Shown here: positions 13,356 to 20,165 of the stretch, piece by piece
Numbering within the stretch: position 1 is the stretch's first letter
Layout: the number at the start of each line of letters is the position of its first letter
Virus record (IMG/VR): IMGVR_UViG_3300049595_002668
Span: 1-22,849 of that record
From: a virus
Direction: 5' to 3' (one strand)
DNA: 22,849 bases
Position numbers and translations under genes: made by a program
The notes under the pieces: generated by a model
Seen by the model: only the letters and a program-made list of their open reading frames with translations
What the model was told of the DNA's origin: nothing
Databases searched by the model: none

Positions 13356-13982
13356 ATGTATCCACTCACCACCACCACCCGGCGCCTGATGGCGCATCAC
13401 CCCTGCAAAGAGGGGATCGCCAGACTTGCCGCCCATCTCGGCACGACTGAACCCAACGACCAGCCGATCGGCTACGACGTGCTGCTCGATGCGCTTGACC
13501 TTGATGATGCTCTCTGGTGCTGCAGGGCCGAACCGCAGCACGACCGCATCTGGCGACGGCATGTCGTCTGGTGCGCCAGGCAGGTGCAACACCTGATGAC
13601 CGATGAGCGCAGCCTGTCCGCACTGGATGTAGCCGAACGCCACGCCAATGGAGAGGCCACAGATGAGCAGCTGGCCGCCGCACGGGCCGCCGCAGGGGCC
13701 GCCGCACGGGCCGCCGAATGGGACGCCGTAGGGGCCGCCGAATGGGACGCCGTAGGGGCCGCCGCACTGGCCGCCGCACGGGCCGCCGCAGGGGCCGCCG
13801 CACGGGCCGCCGAATGGGACGCCGCATGGGCCGCCGCATGGGCCGCCGCACGGGACGCCGCAGGGGACGCCGCACGGGCCGCCGCATGGTACGCCGCATG
13901 GGACGCCGCACGGGCCGCGATGCGCGATCGGCAGGCGGCTGCCTTCCGACAACTCGTCACCACCGGTACCCTCCCTGACTGA
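13356..13982 (+). CDS. Alanine-rich repeat protein, 208 aa
   Basis: The N-terminal 100 residues form a conserved-looking domain: HHPCKEGIARLAAHLG, PIGYDVLLDALDLDDALWCCRA and RSLSALDVAERHANGEATDE. I recall this as a family of phage/bacterial proteins in which the C-terminus is a variable Ala-rich helix. Residues 107-190 are Ala-rich with interspersed Arg, Trp and Asp (ARAAAGAAARAAEWDA, AAWAAAWAAARDAAG), probably a long amphipathic helix or coiled coil. The function is unknown. The start lies 3 bases after the upstream stop (TGAGCTATG). Confidence 0.8.
   Translation: MYPLTTTTRRLMAHHPCKEGIARLAAHLGTTEPNDQPIGYDVLLDALDLDDALWCCRAEPQHDRIWRRHVVWCARQVQHLMTDERSLSALDVAERHANGEATDEQLAAARAAAGAAARAAEWDAVGAAEWDAVGAAALAAARAAAGAAARAAEWDAAWAAAWAAARDAAGDAARAAAWYAAWDAARAAMRDRQAAAFRQLVTTGTLPD
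13675..13919 (+). repeat. GCCGCC-type tandem repeats in the Ala-rich gene
   Basis: Degenerate 6-, 12- and 24-base units built from gccgccgca, cgggccgcc and tgggacgcc are repeated in phase with the reading frame. Repeat-driven length variation between relatives is likely. The composition keeps several antisense frames open. Confidence 0.8.
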
Positions 13983-13985
13983 GCT

Positions 13986-14147
13986 ATGAAAGCAACAATC
14001 GATGTCGAAGGGGTGCTCACCGTCATCCCCGAAAACGAATGCGAAGCCTACGCATTGAAGCGATGGCAGCAGAACTACAGGACGGGCGACGACACAAGCC
14101 TTCTGTGTCTGGCATGGGACTTTCCGCTTGAGGGCGCCGAACCATGA
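13986..14147 (+). CDS. Small hypothetical protein, 53 aa
   Basis: The ATG at 13986 follows the upstream stop by 3 bases (TGAGCTATG) and the TGA at 14145-14147 overlaps the next start as ATGA. The product (MKATIDVEGVLTVIPENECE at the N-terminus; SLLCLAWDFPLEGAEP at the C-terminus) has a beta hairpin-like start and an aromatic C-terminal patch. I recall similar MKATIDxxGxLTIxPE... small proteins in phages, with no known role. Both junctions support it strongly despite its size. Confidence 0.75.
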   Translation: MKATIDVEGVLTVIPENECEAYALKRWQQNYRTGDDTSLLCLAWDFPLEGAEP

Positions 14148-14611
14148 TCGAGAACCACTACCGCGGTTATGCCGCGATTGGCCTTAACCGGCCCAAAACA
14201 CCACACAACATCGGAAGCGTCATGCGTGCTGCCGGTTGCTATGGGGCGTCAGTCGTCTGCATCGCCGGTCAGCGATTCGCAAGATCCAGCACCGACACCC
14301 AACAGCAGCATCGGCATACACCTGTCATCACGTGCGACGACCTCCACGACGTGATCCCATATGGGGCTGTTCCTGTGGCGGTTGACTTGATCAGCGATGC
14401 AATCCCACTGCCTGAATATGTGCACCCTGAAAGGGCCTTCTATATCTTCGGCCCTGAGGATGGCACACTCGGCCGGCAAACGATTGAATGGTGTCGAGAT
14501 GTGATCTACATCCCGACTCGATACTGCATGAATCTTGCCGCGACCGTGAACGTGGTCCTTTATGACCGCATGGCCAAGCGTGGCGAGCAATCTCAGCAGT
14601 TCGCCACCTGA
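14144..14611 (+). CDS. SPOUT (TrmH/SpoU-family) RNA methyltransferase
   Basis: This 155-aa knotted methyltransferase likely 2'-O-methylates tRNA or rRNA using S-adenosylmethionine. The three SpoU motifs are visible: NRPKTPHNIGSVMRAAG (15-31, with Asn22 and the catalytic Arg28), IFGPEDGTLG (101-110) and YCMNLAATVNVVLYDR (127-142). It is the minimal single-domain size, like TrmL, without an added RNA-binding domain. It overlaps the upstream 53-aa gene (ATGA) and sits just before two sigma genes. It could modify host tRNA during infection; the substrate cannot be told from sequence. Confidence 0.92.
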   Translation: MIENHYRGYAAIGLNRPKTPHNIGSVMRAAGCYGASVVCIAGQRFARSSTDTQQQHRHTPVITCDDLHDVIPYGAVPVAVDLISDAIPLPEYVHPERAFYIFGPEDGTLGRQTIEWCRDVIYIPTRYCMNLAATVNVVLYDRMAKRGEQSQQFAT

Positions 14612-14614
14612 GCC

Positions 14615-15466
14615 ATGGCCAACCTCATCACCGCGGCGCTGCGGGTGCCGCTGCTGCATCGAGATCAGGAGATCGCCCTAGGCCGGCAGGTGCAGGCCTG
14701 GATGGCCATCCGCGACACAGAACCCACCACCGCCGCCGATCGCCGCACCTGGCGTCGTGGCATCCGCGCCAGGGATCAACTGGTCGTCCATAACCTGCGC
14801 TTCGCCTATCGGTTCATCAGCCGTCATCTGCGGTGCTGCAAGACCCTCGACCGTGAGGACCTGCTGCAGGCCGCCACCATTGGCCTGACACGTGCCGCCG
14901 AGCTGTTCAAGCCGGAGCACGGCTATCGGTTCGTGACCTACGCGACCCTGTGGATCCGGCAGGCGGTGGATCGTGAGATCTGGATGGCTGATGATCCGAT
15001 CCGGATCCCGGCCAACCTGCACACCATGAAGGCCAAGATCGGCAGCCTGACCAGTTCTGGCATGAGTCCAGAGGATGCGATGGCGGCGGCATTGCAGGGC
15101 CGCACGACACCGCCGGAACTGCTTGAGGCGGCACTATCCGTCACCCGTCCCCTGGCATCGCTTGACGGCCCGGTGCGCGACTGCCCGGACCTCAACCTGC
15201 ATGAGACGATCGCTGATGGTGGCCCGTTGCCGCTGGATCTGGTCGCCGATGAGATCGGCACTGAACTGGTGCAGGTGCATGTGTTGCGGCTCAGGGACTT
15301 GCAGCGCGACATCATCGAGCGGGTCTATGGGTTCAATACAGAACCGCAACCGATGACCGCCATCGCCCGCGAGACCAAGCGGAGCCGACAGGCGGTGAAA
15401 CAGATCCACGACCGCGCTATATCTCAACTGGAGCGAATGATCAACGCTGACCCTGCCATCCAATGA
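14615..15466 (+). CDS. Sigma-70 family sigma factor 1
   Basis: This 283-aa sigma has a region 1.2-like start (VPLLHRDQEIALGRQVQAW), region 2 (residues 54-122: VVHNLRFAYRFISRHL, DREDLLQAATIGLTRAAELF, then GYRFVTYATLWIRQAVDREI), a short region 3, the spacer LDGPVRDCPDLNLHETIAD and a region 4 helix-turn-helix (LRDLQRDIIERVYGF, MTAIARETKRSRQAVKQIHD). It should direct host RNA polymerase to particular promoters. It diverges from host housekeeping sigma in region 2.4 and in the -35-binding helix, so it may recognise phage promoters. It is coupled to the second sigma by an ATGA overlap. Confidence 0.93.
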   Translation: MANLITAALRVPLLHRDQEIALGRQVQAWMAIRDTEPTTAADRRTWRRGIRARDQLVVHNLRFAYRFISRHLRCCKTLDREDLLQAATIGLTRAAELFKPEHGYRFVTYATLWIRQAVDREIWMADDPIRIPANLHTMKAKIGSLTSSGMSPEDAMAAALQGRTTPPELLEAALSVTRPLASLDGPVRDCPDLNLHETIADGGPLPLDLVADEIGTELVQVHVLRLRDLQRDIIERVYGFNTEPQPMTAIARETKRSRQAVKQIHDRAISQLERMINADPAIQ

Positions 15467-16308
15467 CCACCACCACCGTCCACATCTCCCACGGCTATCA
15501 GACCTTCATGGATGCCGTGAAGCGGTACAAGCTGCTGACGGCAGAGGAAGAGATCCTGTTGGCCCGCAAGATTGCCAAAGGGTCGAAGCGTGCCCATGAA
15601 CGGATGATGCTGTGCAATCTGAGGCTGGTTGCCAAGATTGCAAGCACCATCTTTCATAAGCGCCGGCCGCAGACGTTAACGATTGAGGATCTGTTCCAGG
15701 CTGGGACCTTCGGCCTGAGTCGTGCCGTCAGCGGGTGGGATCCTGAGCGCGGCTATAAGTTCTCGACGTATGCCTACTGGTGGATTCAGCAGGCGATCAA
15801 TCGAGAGATCATGTATCAGGACGGTGCGATCAGGCTGAAGACCAGACCGCAGCGGTTGCTGTCGCAGGTGTCGACGTGGATGGCCCGCAATGGGCAGCAG
15901 CAGCCGACGCTACGTGATGCTGTTGATGCGTTGGGGCTGGACTACGACGAGGTGCTGGGCTACATCAGCGCCCAGCTGGGACCGGTGAGCCTAGATAAGG
16001 TGATCGGCGATAGTGACGACCTGGACTTGGGGAGTGTGCTGCAGGGCGATGGTGACCCGTCGGAGTATGTCGAGGCCATGGAGCTATGCGGGAGGGTGCA
16101 TGAGGCGTTGGATGCGTTGGAACCCGAAGAGGCCCATGCGATACGGGCAACCTATGGGATCTGCACTGATCATGATGCGATGTCGATTCGAGAGTATGTC
16201 CGGGAGCACGACGTGACGCAGTTTAAGGCGGAGAGGCGAATCAGGGGTGGGATTGTAAAGCTGAGAAGACTTCTTGCATCAACCACGCAATTTTCGAGCG
16301 CGAGGTAG
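15463..16308 (+). CDS. Sigma-70 family sigma factor 2
   Basis: This 281-aa sigma carries a strong region 2: MLCNLRLVAKIASTI, LTIEDLFQAGTFGLSRAV and DPERGYKFSTYAYWWIQQA (93-111), the last close to cyanobacterial RpoD-family sequence. Region 3 (PTLRDAVDALGLDYDEVLGYIS) and the spacer (PVSLDKVIGDSDDLDLGSVL) are recognisable. Region 4 (residues 214-272) is poor: the helix-turn-helix is not clear (SIREYVREHDVTQFKAERRI), so it may bind -35 elements differently or depend on another factor. It is only distantly similar to its neighbour. The last 68 bases overlap an opposing small gene. Confidence 0.93.
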   Translation: MTTTTVHISHGYQTFMDAVKRYKLLTAEEEILLARKIAKGSKRAHERMMLCNLRLVAKIASTIFHKRRPQTLTIEDLFQAGTFGLSRAVSGWDPERGYKFSTYAYWWIQQAINREIMYQDGAIRLKTRPQRLLSQVSTWMARNGQQQPTLRDAVDALGLDYDEVLGYISAQLGPVSLDKVIGDSDDLDLGSVLQGDGDPSEYVEAMELCGRVHEALDALEPEEAHAIRATYGICTDHDAMSIREYVREHDVTQFKAERRIRGGIVKLRRLLASTTQFSSAR

Positions 16309-16441
16309 CATCCTGATCAGCGAGCAGGACAGCATATTCTAGAACGCCATTGAAGTCGCCGCGGTCGTGCATTTCTCGGAGGCAACGCTTATGACCTTCG
16401 GCGATGAACTGATCTTCCACACGATACACAAGGGGTTTCAT
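16241..16441 (-). CDS. Small conserved phage protein at the end of the late operon, 66 aa
   Basis: The ATG at 16439-16441 gives MKPLVYRVEDQFIAEGHKRC and continues LREMHDRGDFNGVLEYAVLL and DQDATSRSKIAWLMQEV; a GTG two codons upstream is possible. It looks soluble and helical. I recall the sequence type from small phage/prophage proteins with no known role. It is the last leftward gene of the right-hand minus block, 142 bases after the endolysin gene, and converges on the second sigma gene with a 68-base overlap. No intrinsic terminator was found at this convergent junction. Confidence 0.7.
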   Translation of the reverse strand: MKPLVYRVEDQFIAEGHKRCLREMHDRGDFNGVLEYAVLLADQDATSRSKIAWLMQEVFSALQSHP

Positions 16442-16619
16442 GTGCACGCCTGAAAGTTGCCCTAGGTTGCCGACATTGCAACAGGTCGAGACTGATGATG
16501 GACCGATGTGGCTGGGCTGCTATGACGGGCAGTGCTGGCAGCACCACCAGCGGTGGCAGGTGATGGTATGGCTGCAGGCCCGGTCACGCCCGGATCAGCA
16601 ATGCCCAGCCGGTAGCTGA
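16440..16619 (+). CDS. Possible small protein, 59 aa (uncertain)
   Basis: A plus-strand frame from the ATG at 16440 to the TGA at 16617 reads MCTPESCPRLPTLQQVETDD, then PMWLGCYDGQCWQHHQRW and VMVWLQARSRP. The aromatic-rich, G/C-ending codons in the second half look coding, and it occupies an otherwise empty stretch. Against it, there is no Shine-Dalgarno site, its ATG overlaps the ATG of the opposite-strand gene, and its end overlaps the endolysin stop. An internal ATG (GPMWLG) is an alternative start. The function is unknown. Confidence 0.4.
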   Translation: MCTPESCPRLPTLQQVETDDGPMWLGCYDGQCWQHHQRWQVMVWLQARSRPDQQCPAGS

Positions 16620-17744
16620 GCCGTCGGGCATCCAGCGAGGCAGCCAGTTCCGGCGGCTGTAGCGGATCCCGGCGCCATTGGCATTGGAGACATAGCCGCC
16701 GTTGACGAGGTTGGCTTCACCGTTGGGGTCGTTGTGGTAGAAGGCGTCGGCATCGAAGCCGATCGCGACCGTCCAATGGCCCCCACCGGATGGGGACGTG
16801 GCAGAGCCATGGTGCAACCAGCCGACAGGCACCGGCCGCCCGGCACGCAGCTCAGCTTCGAGTAGGTCCGGCCCGCAGTTGGTCCGCAGGGTGGCCTCAA
16901 TGCCAAGGGACCGGAGGGCTGCCAGCTGGGCATGTGCGTCGGTGGTATCACCGAACTTGGCCCGGATGACGTTGTAGGCGTCGTCGGACGTGACCTTGCC
17001 GTAGAACGCGGCGACCATGGCGCACGATGAGCTGAAGCACTCGCGGAAGCCAGCGCCAGAGACGTTGTCGTTCTGCGAGAAGTAGGGCACCTGCAGCCGG
17101 ACGGACGCCGCCTGCACAGCCTCGCCCCATAGCTTGGCCTCAGCATTACGACGGCGGCGCAGACCCGCCTCTGACGGGCCGCCGGGATTGACGTAGAGCC
17201 GCATGGCATCGGGCACCGCGGGCCAGTTGCCGTCGCGTAGGGCCTTGGTGATGGTGTCAAAGCCTGAGGCACCGTAGAAGCCAGCCCCGACGTTGTAGGC
17301 GAAGCTCAGGATGGCGGCCTGTTGCCGTGCTGAGAGCTTGCGCCAGGTCGGGATCGACCGGCCTAGCTTGGGCTCCAGCACGTCGCGGACGTGGCTGTCG
17401 AGCATCTGATCGGCGACCCCCCGGGTGATGGTGTCGCCCTGCTTCACCCGGGACCCGTCGAAGTGCGTGGTTGCACCCCAGCCGATGGTCCACGGCTCAC
17501 CGCCGGTCTCGGGATCGGGGTAGGCCAACAGACGGCACCCCTCGAACTCCCGAATCAACGGCAATGCCAGCTTGACCGCGGGATTGTCCGGTGCCTTCGG
17601 TGGTGGGCCAGCACGGAACATCTCGAAGAAGCGTTCCCGCGCCTCTGGCGTCAACCCTTCATCCAGCCAGTTCCATGCCGCGGCCTGATGAGGTTCGGGC
17701 GGGTTAGGGGTGAAGCGTGCAGCGTCGATGAGTTTGCCGGTCAT
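16584..17744 (-). CDS. Modular endolysin: GH24 lysozyme plus C39-like peptidase
   Basis: This is the probable lysis enzyme, 386 aa from the ATG at 17742-17744 (MTGKLIDAARFTPNPP); the frame is open 58 codons further upstream but there overlaps the preceding gene. Residues 58-210 are a T4-type glycoside hydrolase 24 lysozyme with Glu68 (REFEGCRLLAYPDP), Asp77 and Thr86 (WTIGWGAT) as the catalytic set, plus LSFAYNVGAG and NPGGPSEAGLRRRRNAE. Residues 215-386 resemble a papain-like C39-type peptidase with LQVPYFSQND, a candidate Cys236 (RECFSSSCAM), His323 (GGHWTVAIGFD) and Asp339 (YHNDP). It could cut both glycan and peptide bonds. No signal peptide is seen, so export probably needs the holin. 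Confidence 0.93.
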   Translation of the reverse strand: MTGKLIDAARFTPNPPEPHQAAAWNWLDEGLTPEARERFFEMFRAGPPPKAPDNPAVKLALPLIREFEGCRLLAYPDPETGGEPWTIGWGATTHFDGSRVKQGDTITRGVADQMLDSHVRDVLEPKLGRSIPTWRKLSARQQAAILSFAYNVGAGFYGASGFDTITKALRDGNWPAVPDAMRLYVNPGGPSEAGLRRRRNAEAKLWGEAVQAASVRLQVPYFSQNDNVSGAGFRECFSSSCAMVAAFYGKVTSDDAYNVIRAKFGDTTDAHAQLAALRSLGIEATLRTNCGPDLLEAELRAGRPVPVGWLHHGSATSPSGGGHWTVAIGFDADAFYHNDPNGEANLVNGGYVSNANGAGIRYSRRNWLPRWMPDGSATGWALLIRA

Positions 17745-17941
17745 AGCTGGTGGGGCGGTTGTTGGAATAGGGAGAACAGTTGAGAGCCGAGGCCAAGGAC
17801 GGTAGCGGTCGTGAGTTGCCATTCCTGCTGGCACTGCTGCGACCGACTGCCGGCGCGGATCTCGCAGACGCTGACCTGTGCAACGGCAAGACCTAGGGCC
17901 GTACCCCAGACGATGCAAAGGAGGCGCAGGAACAGGATCAT
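17741..17941 (-). CDS. Small membrane/exported protein in lysis cassette, 66 aa
   Basis: The ATG at 17939-17941 overlaps the upstream stop (ATGA) and the TGA at 17741 overlaps the endolysin start (ATGA). The protein begins with a hydrophobic signal-like or membrane segment (MILFLRLLCIVWGTALGLAV), then has two Cys in VSVCEIRAGSRSQQCQQEW and a second moderately hydrophobic stretch (TTATVLGLGSQLFSLF). Two spans would suit a small holin; the single N-terminal segment with a Cys pair would suit a periplasmic lysis accessory. No lipobox is seen. A lysis role is inferred from position. Confidence 0.7.
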   Translation of the reverse strand: MILFLRLLCIVWGTALGLAVAQVSVCEIRAGSRSQQCQQEWQLTTATVLGLGSQLFSLFQQPPHQL

Positions 17942-18198
17942 CGGCGGACAGATTCCAGGCGGGTCAGGCGGGTGTCTTGGATTCTGTCGCCGGCCTCGAT
18001 CTTGGTGATGCGGCTGTCGAAGTCTTCGGCCTTTTCGACTAGTTGCTGCTGATTGTGCAGGATCCGATCCAGCTGCCGCGGCACGGTCCACGAAAGCCAA
18101 CCGACACCACAGATGGCACCAATGACCAGCCATGAAACGGAGGTTGCGATGACCTCGCGCCAATCGAGGAGGGGCCTCCGATTGTCATTGCCGGTCAT
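17938..18198 (-). CDS. Membrane protein with coiled coil (holin or i-spanin-like), 86 aa
   Basis: From the ATG at 18196-18198 the protein has a short charged N-terminus (MTGNDNRRPLLDWREV), one membrane span (about 19-38: TSVSWLVIGAICGVGWLSW) and a C-terminal coiled coil with heptad spacing (LDRILHNQQQLVEKAEDF, then SRITKIEAGDRIQDTRL). An N-terminal span plus extracytoplasmic coiled coil is the layout of inner-membrane spanins such as Rz; a span plus coil also occurs in some holin-associated proteins. It is coupled to the next lysis gene by ATGA. The exact lysis role is unproven. Confidence 0.72.
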   Translation of the reverse strand: MTGNDNRRPLLDWREVIATSVSWLVIGAICGVGWLSWTVPRQLDRILHNQQQLVEKAEDFDSRITKIEAGDRIQDTRLTRLESVRR

Positions 18199-18232
18199 GC
18201 GTCTCGGTGCTGCATCCTCGGGCTAGCTTGCC

Positions 18233-18868
18233 TCAGAGGACTGCGCCAGGACCCATGACGAGGATCATGCCGTTTGTTGCGTTGACCCGAGCGACGACGC
18301 CCATGGGTTGACGATTGGCCGGTGCCGTTGCGGTGAGGCCACCACCAGATGCGACGTAGAGGGTGGCATTGATGGTGTAGGTGTTGGTCGGCACGTCGTT
18401 GAGCTTGCCGTGGGTGATGATGTGGCCATCATGACCGGCCGCCAGGTCATCACCGATGAGGCCAACGGCAGGCATGGTGGCGAGGCTGGCGGCATTAGCG
18501 CGACGGACCAGCATTCGATCGGTGCTGCCGACGTTGCCGGTGACATAGACGGGCGTGCCTTTGGTCAGGGTGATGCTGTCGTCGTTGCGGACATGGACAA
18601 AGATCGACCCGGTGAGCTCACCGTGCAGCTCATCGGCGGTTGCGACACCGGTGATGGTGAGGCCAGCGAAGGTCGGTGAATCGGTTGCCCCCAACTCGTC
18701 AAGGCGGGTTTTGTCGGCACCATTGAGCAGGCCGGCCTGGGTGGTCGTGGCCTGCGGCAGGGTCACGTCAGTACCACTGGAGCTGGTGACGACCATCGTG
18801 GTCGTGGTGCGGGTGCCGACTGCCAGATCAGTGACGCCGGTCGTGACTTCGACGACGTAATCAGCCAT
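18233..18868 (-). CDS. Phage structural (fiber- or decoration-like) protein, 211 aa
   Basis: The N-terminal part contains Thr-rich strands (TTTTMVVTSSSGTDVTLP) and the pattern TTTQAGLLNGADKTRLDEL, common in phage fiber-type proteins as a shaft/trimerisation element. The C-terminal part (ITLTKGTPVYVTGNVGS, AVGLIGDDLAAGHDGHI, TLYVASGGGLTAT) matches a beta-rich repeat I recall from cyanophage tail-fiber and virion-surface proteins. It is therefore probably an outer virion protein. The start (18866-18868) overlaps the upstream stop as TAATG. A 34-base gap precedes the lysis genes. Confidence 0.78.
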   Translation of the reverse strand: MADYVVEVTTGVTDLAVGTRTTTTMVVTSSSGTDVTLPQATTTQAGLLNGADKTRLDELGATDSPTFAGLTITGVATADELHGELTGSIFVHVRNDDSITLTKGTPVYVTGNVGSTDRMLVRRANAASLATMPAVGLIGDDLAAGHDGHIITHGKLNDVPTNTYTINATLYVASGGGLTATAPANRQPMGVVARVNATNGMILVMGPGAVL

Positions 18869-19239
18869 TAGGGAACCTCCGTGAAACCTTCGGTGGGCAA
18901 TAGTCGCCCGTCAAGGTGGTAAATGTCGAGACCGCCGCTCGGCTCGTCAAATTTCACGTCATAGCCAGCACCACGGGCCAAGTCGATGACGGCAGTGATC
19001 GCCCGGGGGAAGGTGATGTTGAACCGTCCGACCGCGAGGCTGACTTCAGTGATGACGGCATCACCAAGCTTGGCGTTACGGCTGCGGTCTGGGTTGAGGC
19101 TCCACACGGCGCAGTAGATCCGGCCTGCGTAGGTTGACAGGTCCACCGTTGCGCCTGCGGTGTTCTTGATCGTGATGGCAACGACCGTATCACCGCGGCG
19201 CTTGACCGGGATATCGAGAGTGGTCCAGGCTGGGAGCAT
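18868..19239 (-). CDS. Probable tail/baseplate protein (BppU-N-like), 123 aa
   Basis: This beta-rich protein begins with an aromatic patch (MLPAWTTLDIPVKRRGDTV) and continues VVAITIKNTAGATVDLSTYAGR, quoted in two parts: IKNTAGATVDLST and YAGRIYCAVW. The 'RRGDT...ITIKN..G...DLS...GRIY' pattern, then VGRFNITFPRA and YDVKFDEPSGG, resembles the N-terminal BppU-type domain of phage baseplate and fiber-associated proteins. It likely joins the fiber to the tail. It overlaps the downstream structural gene (TAATG). The assignment is by pattern only. Confidence 0.65.
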   Translation of the reverse strand: MLPAWTTLDIPVKRRGDTVVAITIKNTAGATVDLSTYAGRIYCAVWSLNPDRSRNAKLGDAVITEVSLAVGRFNITFPRAITAVIDLARGAGYDVKFDEPSGGLDIYHLDGRLLPTEGFTEVP

Positions 19240-19242
19240 GGC

Positions 19243-19629
19243 CTAGCTTGCCTCAACTTCACAGAGGACCTGATTGGACGGGCCGACGTTTTCGGAAACG
19301 CCGAGATTGGTGACGATCATGCCGGGGAACTCCAGCAGCAGACGATCGGTCAGCACCATGAGCGGTGTGCGACCGCTCCAGTCGACCAGATAGACCTGCC
19401 AGACCTTACGGGCCTGCTGCTGACGGTATGCCGGGACTGCCTCGGGCACAGGTTCGCGGTAGATCACGACCTCTAGGCCCTCGACCGTGGTGCCGCTGGG
19501 CCTGCCTTCCCCTTCAGCCCGTACGGCAATGGCAGGGGTGAGGGTGCCGTTCTGGAGGCGGTAGCGGCCCAGGTCATCCCGTAGGACGCCTTCGACGCGG
19601 TCGCGCAGCTGTCGGACGGTTGTGGTCAT
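19243..19629 (-). CDS. Putative tail-completion/terminator-like protein, 128 aa
   Basis: The protein begins MTTTVRQLRDRVEGVLRDDL, has a linker and a beta-rich core (LEVVIYREPVP, VWQVYLVDWSGR, LMVLTDRLLLEFPG) and ends SNQVLCEVEAS. The N-terminal helix plus beta sheet with a WQVYLVDW strand resembles small tail terminator or head-tail completion proteins, but no definite family was recognised. It lies between the 167-aa and 123-aa structural genes in the leftward operon; junctions on both sides read TAGgccATG. Confidence 0.55.
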   Translation of the reverse strand: MTTTVRQLRDRVEGVLRDDLGRYRLQNGTLTPAIAVRAEGEGRPSGTTVEGLEVVIYREPVPEAVPAYRQQQARKVWQVYLVDWSGRTPLMVLTDRLLLEFPGMIVTNLGVSENVGPSNQVLCEVEAS

Positions 19630-19632
19630 GGC

Positions 19633-20136
19633 CTAGATTCCCGCCAGCAGCAGATCAGATTCAATCCAGCCGCCATGGTTCCGCTGCGGGATCTTGACGG
19701 TCCAGGTGAGTAGCTGCCGGTCCAGGTCGCGGATCGTGATGATGCCAGCATTGAGGCCATGGCAACCGACGAGGCCGCCGCGGATGTTGACGCCCTCCCA
19801 TGTTGGCGCCAGCACCCAGAGGCGCCCACAGTCGGACCGTAGGGCCCGACAATCGGGCTGGCGGCCTGCGGTGTCGGCCTGGGCCTGTGCGAGATGCCAG
19901 GCGGCTAGCAGCTGGTCGGGCAGCTTCCGCTCAGCACGTAGGGCGAGCATGACGGCGACAACAGCAGGGCTGAGCGAATCGCCGGACACCTCGGGGTCAT
20001 GGGTGCCATAGATCCACCAGTCGCGCTCGCCTAGGGCCTTGGTCTCCGTCTTCTTGTTGATGTTGAACAGCAGGGCCGTCAGCTGGGCGATGGGCCGTTC
20101 TGCCCGTGCCGCGGCGTCCCGCTGCTGGGTTCGCAT
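19633..20136 (-). CDS. Hypothetical virion-associated protein, 167 aa
   Basis: The ATG at 20134-20136 (MRTQQRDAAARAERPIAQL) leaves 29 bases after the upstream gene. Recognisable stretches are DWWIYGTHDPEVSGDS, VVAVMLALRAERKLPDQLL, GLNAGIITIRDLDRQLLTW and the ending HGGWIESDLLLAGI. No domain was identified, but position among structural genes and the absence of enzymatic motifs suggest a tail or head-tail protein. The stop lies 3 bases before the next ATG. Confidence 0.65.
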   Translation of the reverse strand: MRTQQRDAAARAERPIAQLTALLFNINKKTETKALGERDWWIYGTHDPEVSGDSLSPAVVAVMLALRAERKLPDQLLAAWHLAQAQADTAGRQPDCRALRSDCGRLWVLAPTWEGVNIRGGLVGCHGLNAGIITIRDLDRQLLTWTVKIPQRNHGGWIESDLLLAGI

Positions 20137-20165
20137 GGCCCGTAGGGCATCCCGGACGACCCAGG

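Noticed and set aside
13050-13952. 300-codon antisense frame with PCGG-type repeats
   Set aside because: It is the shadow of the Ala-rich GCC repeats on the plus strand; the real gene has better junctions and a conserved N-terminal domain.
16309-16583. Intrinsic terminator between the second sigma gene and the endolysin gene
   Set aside because: No GC hairpin followed by a T-run was found on either strand.
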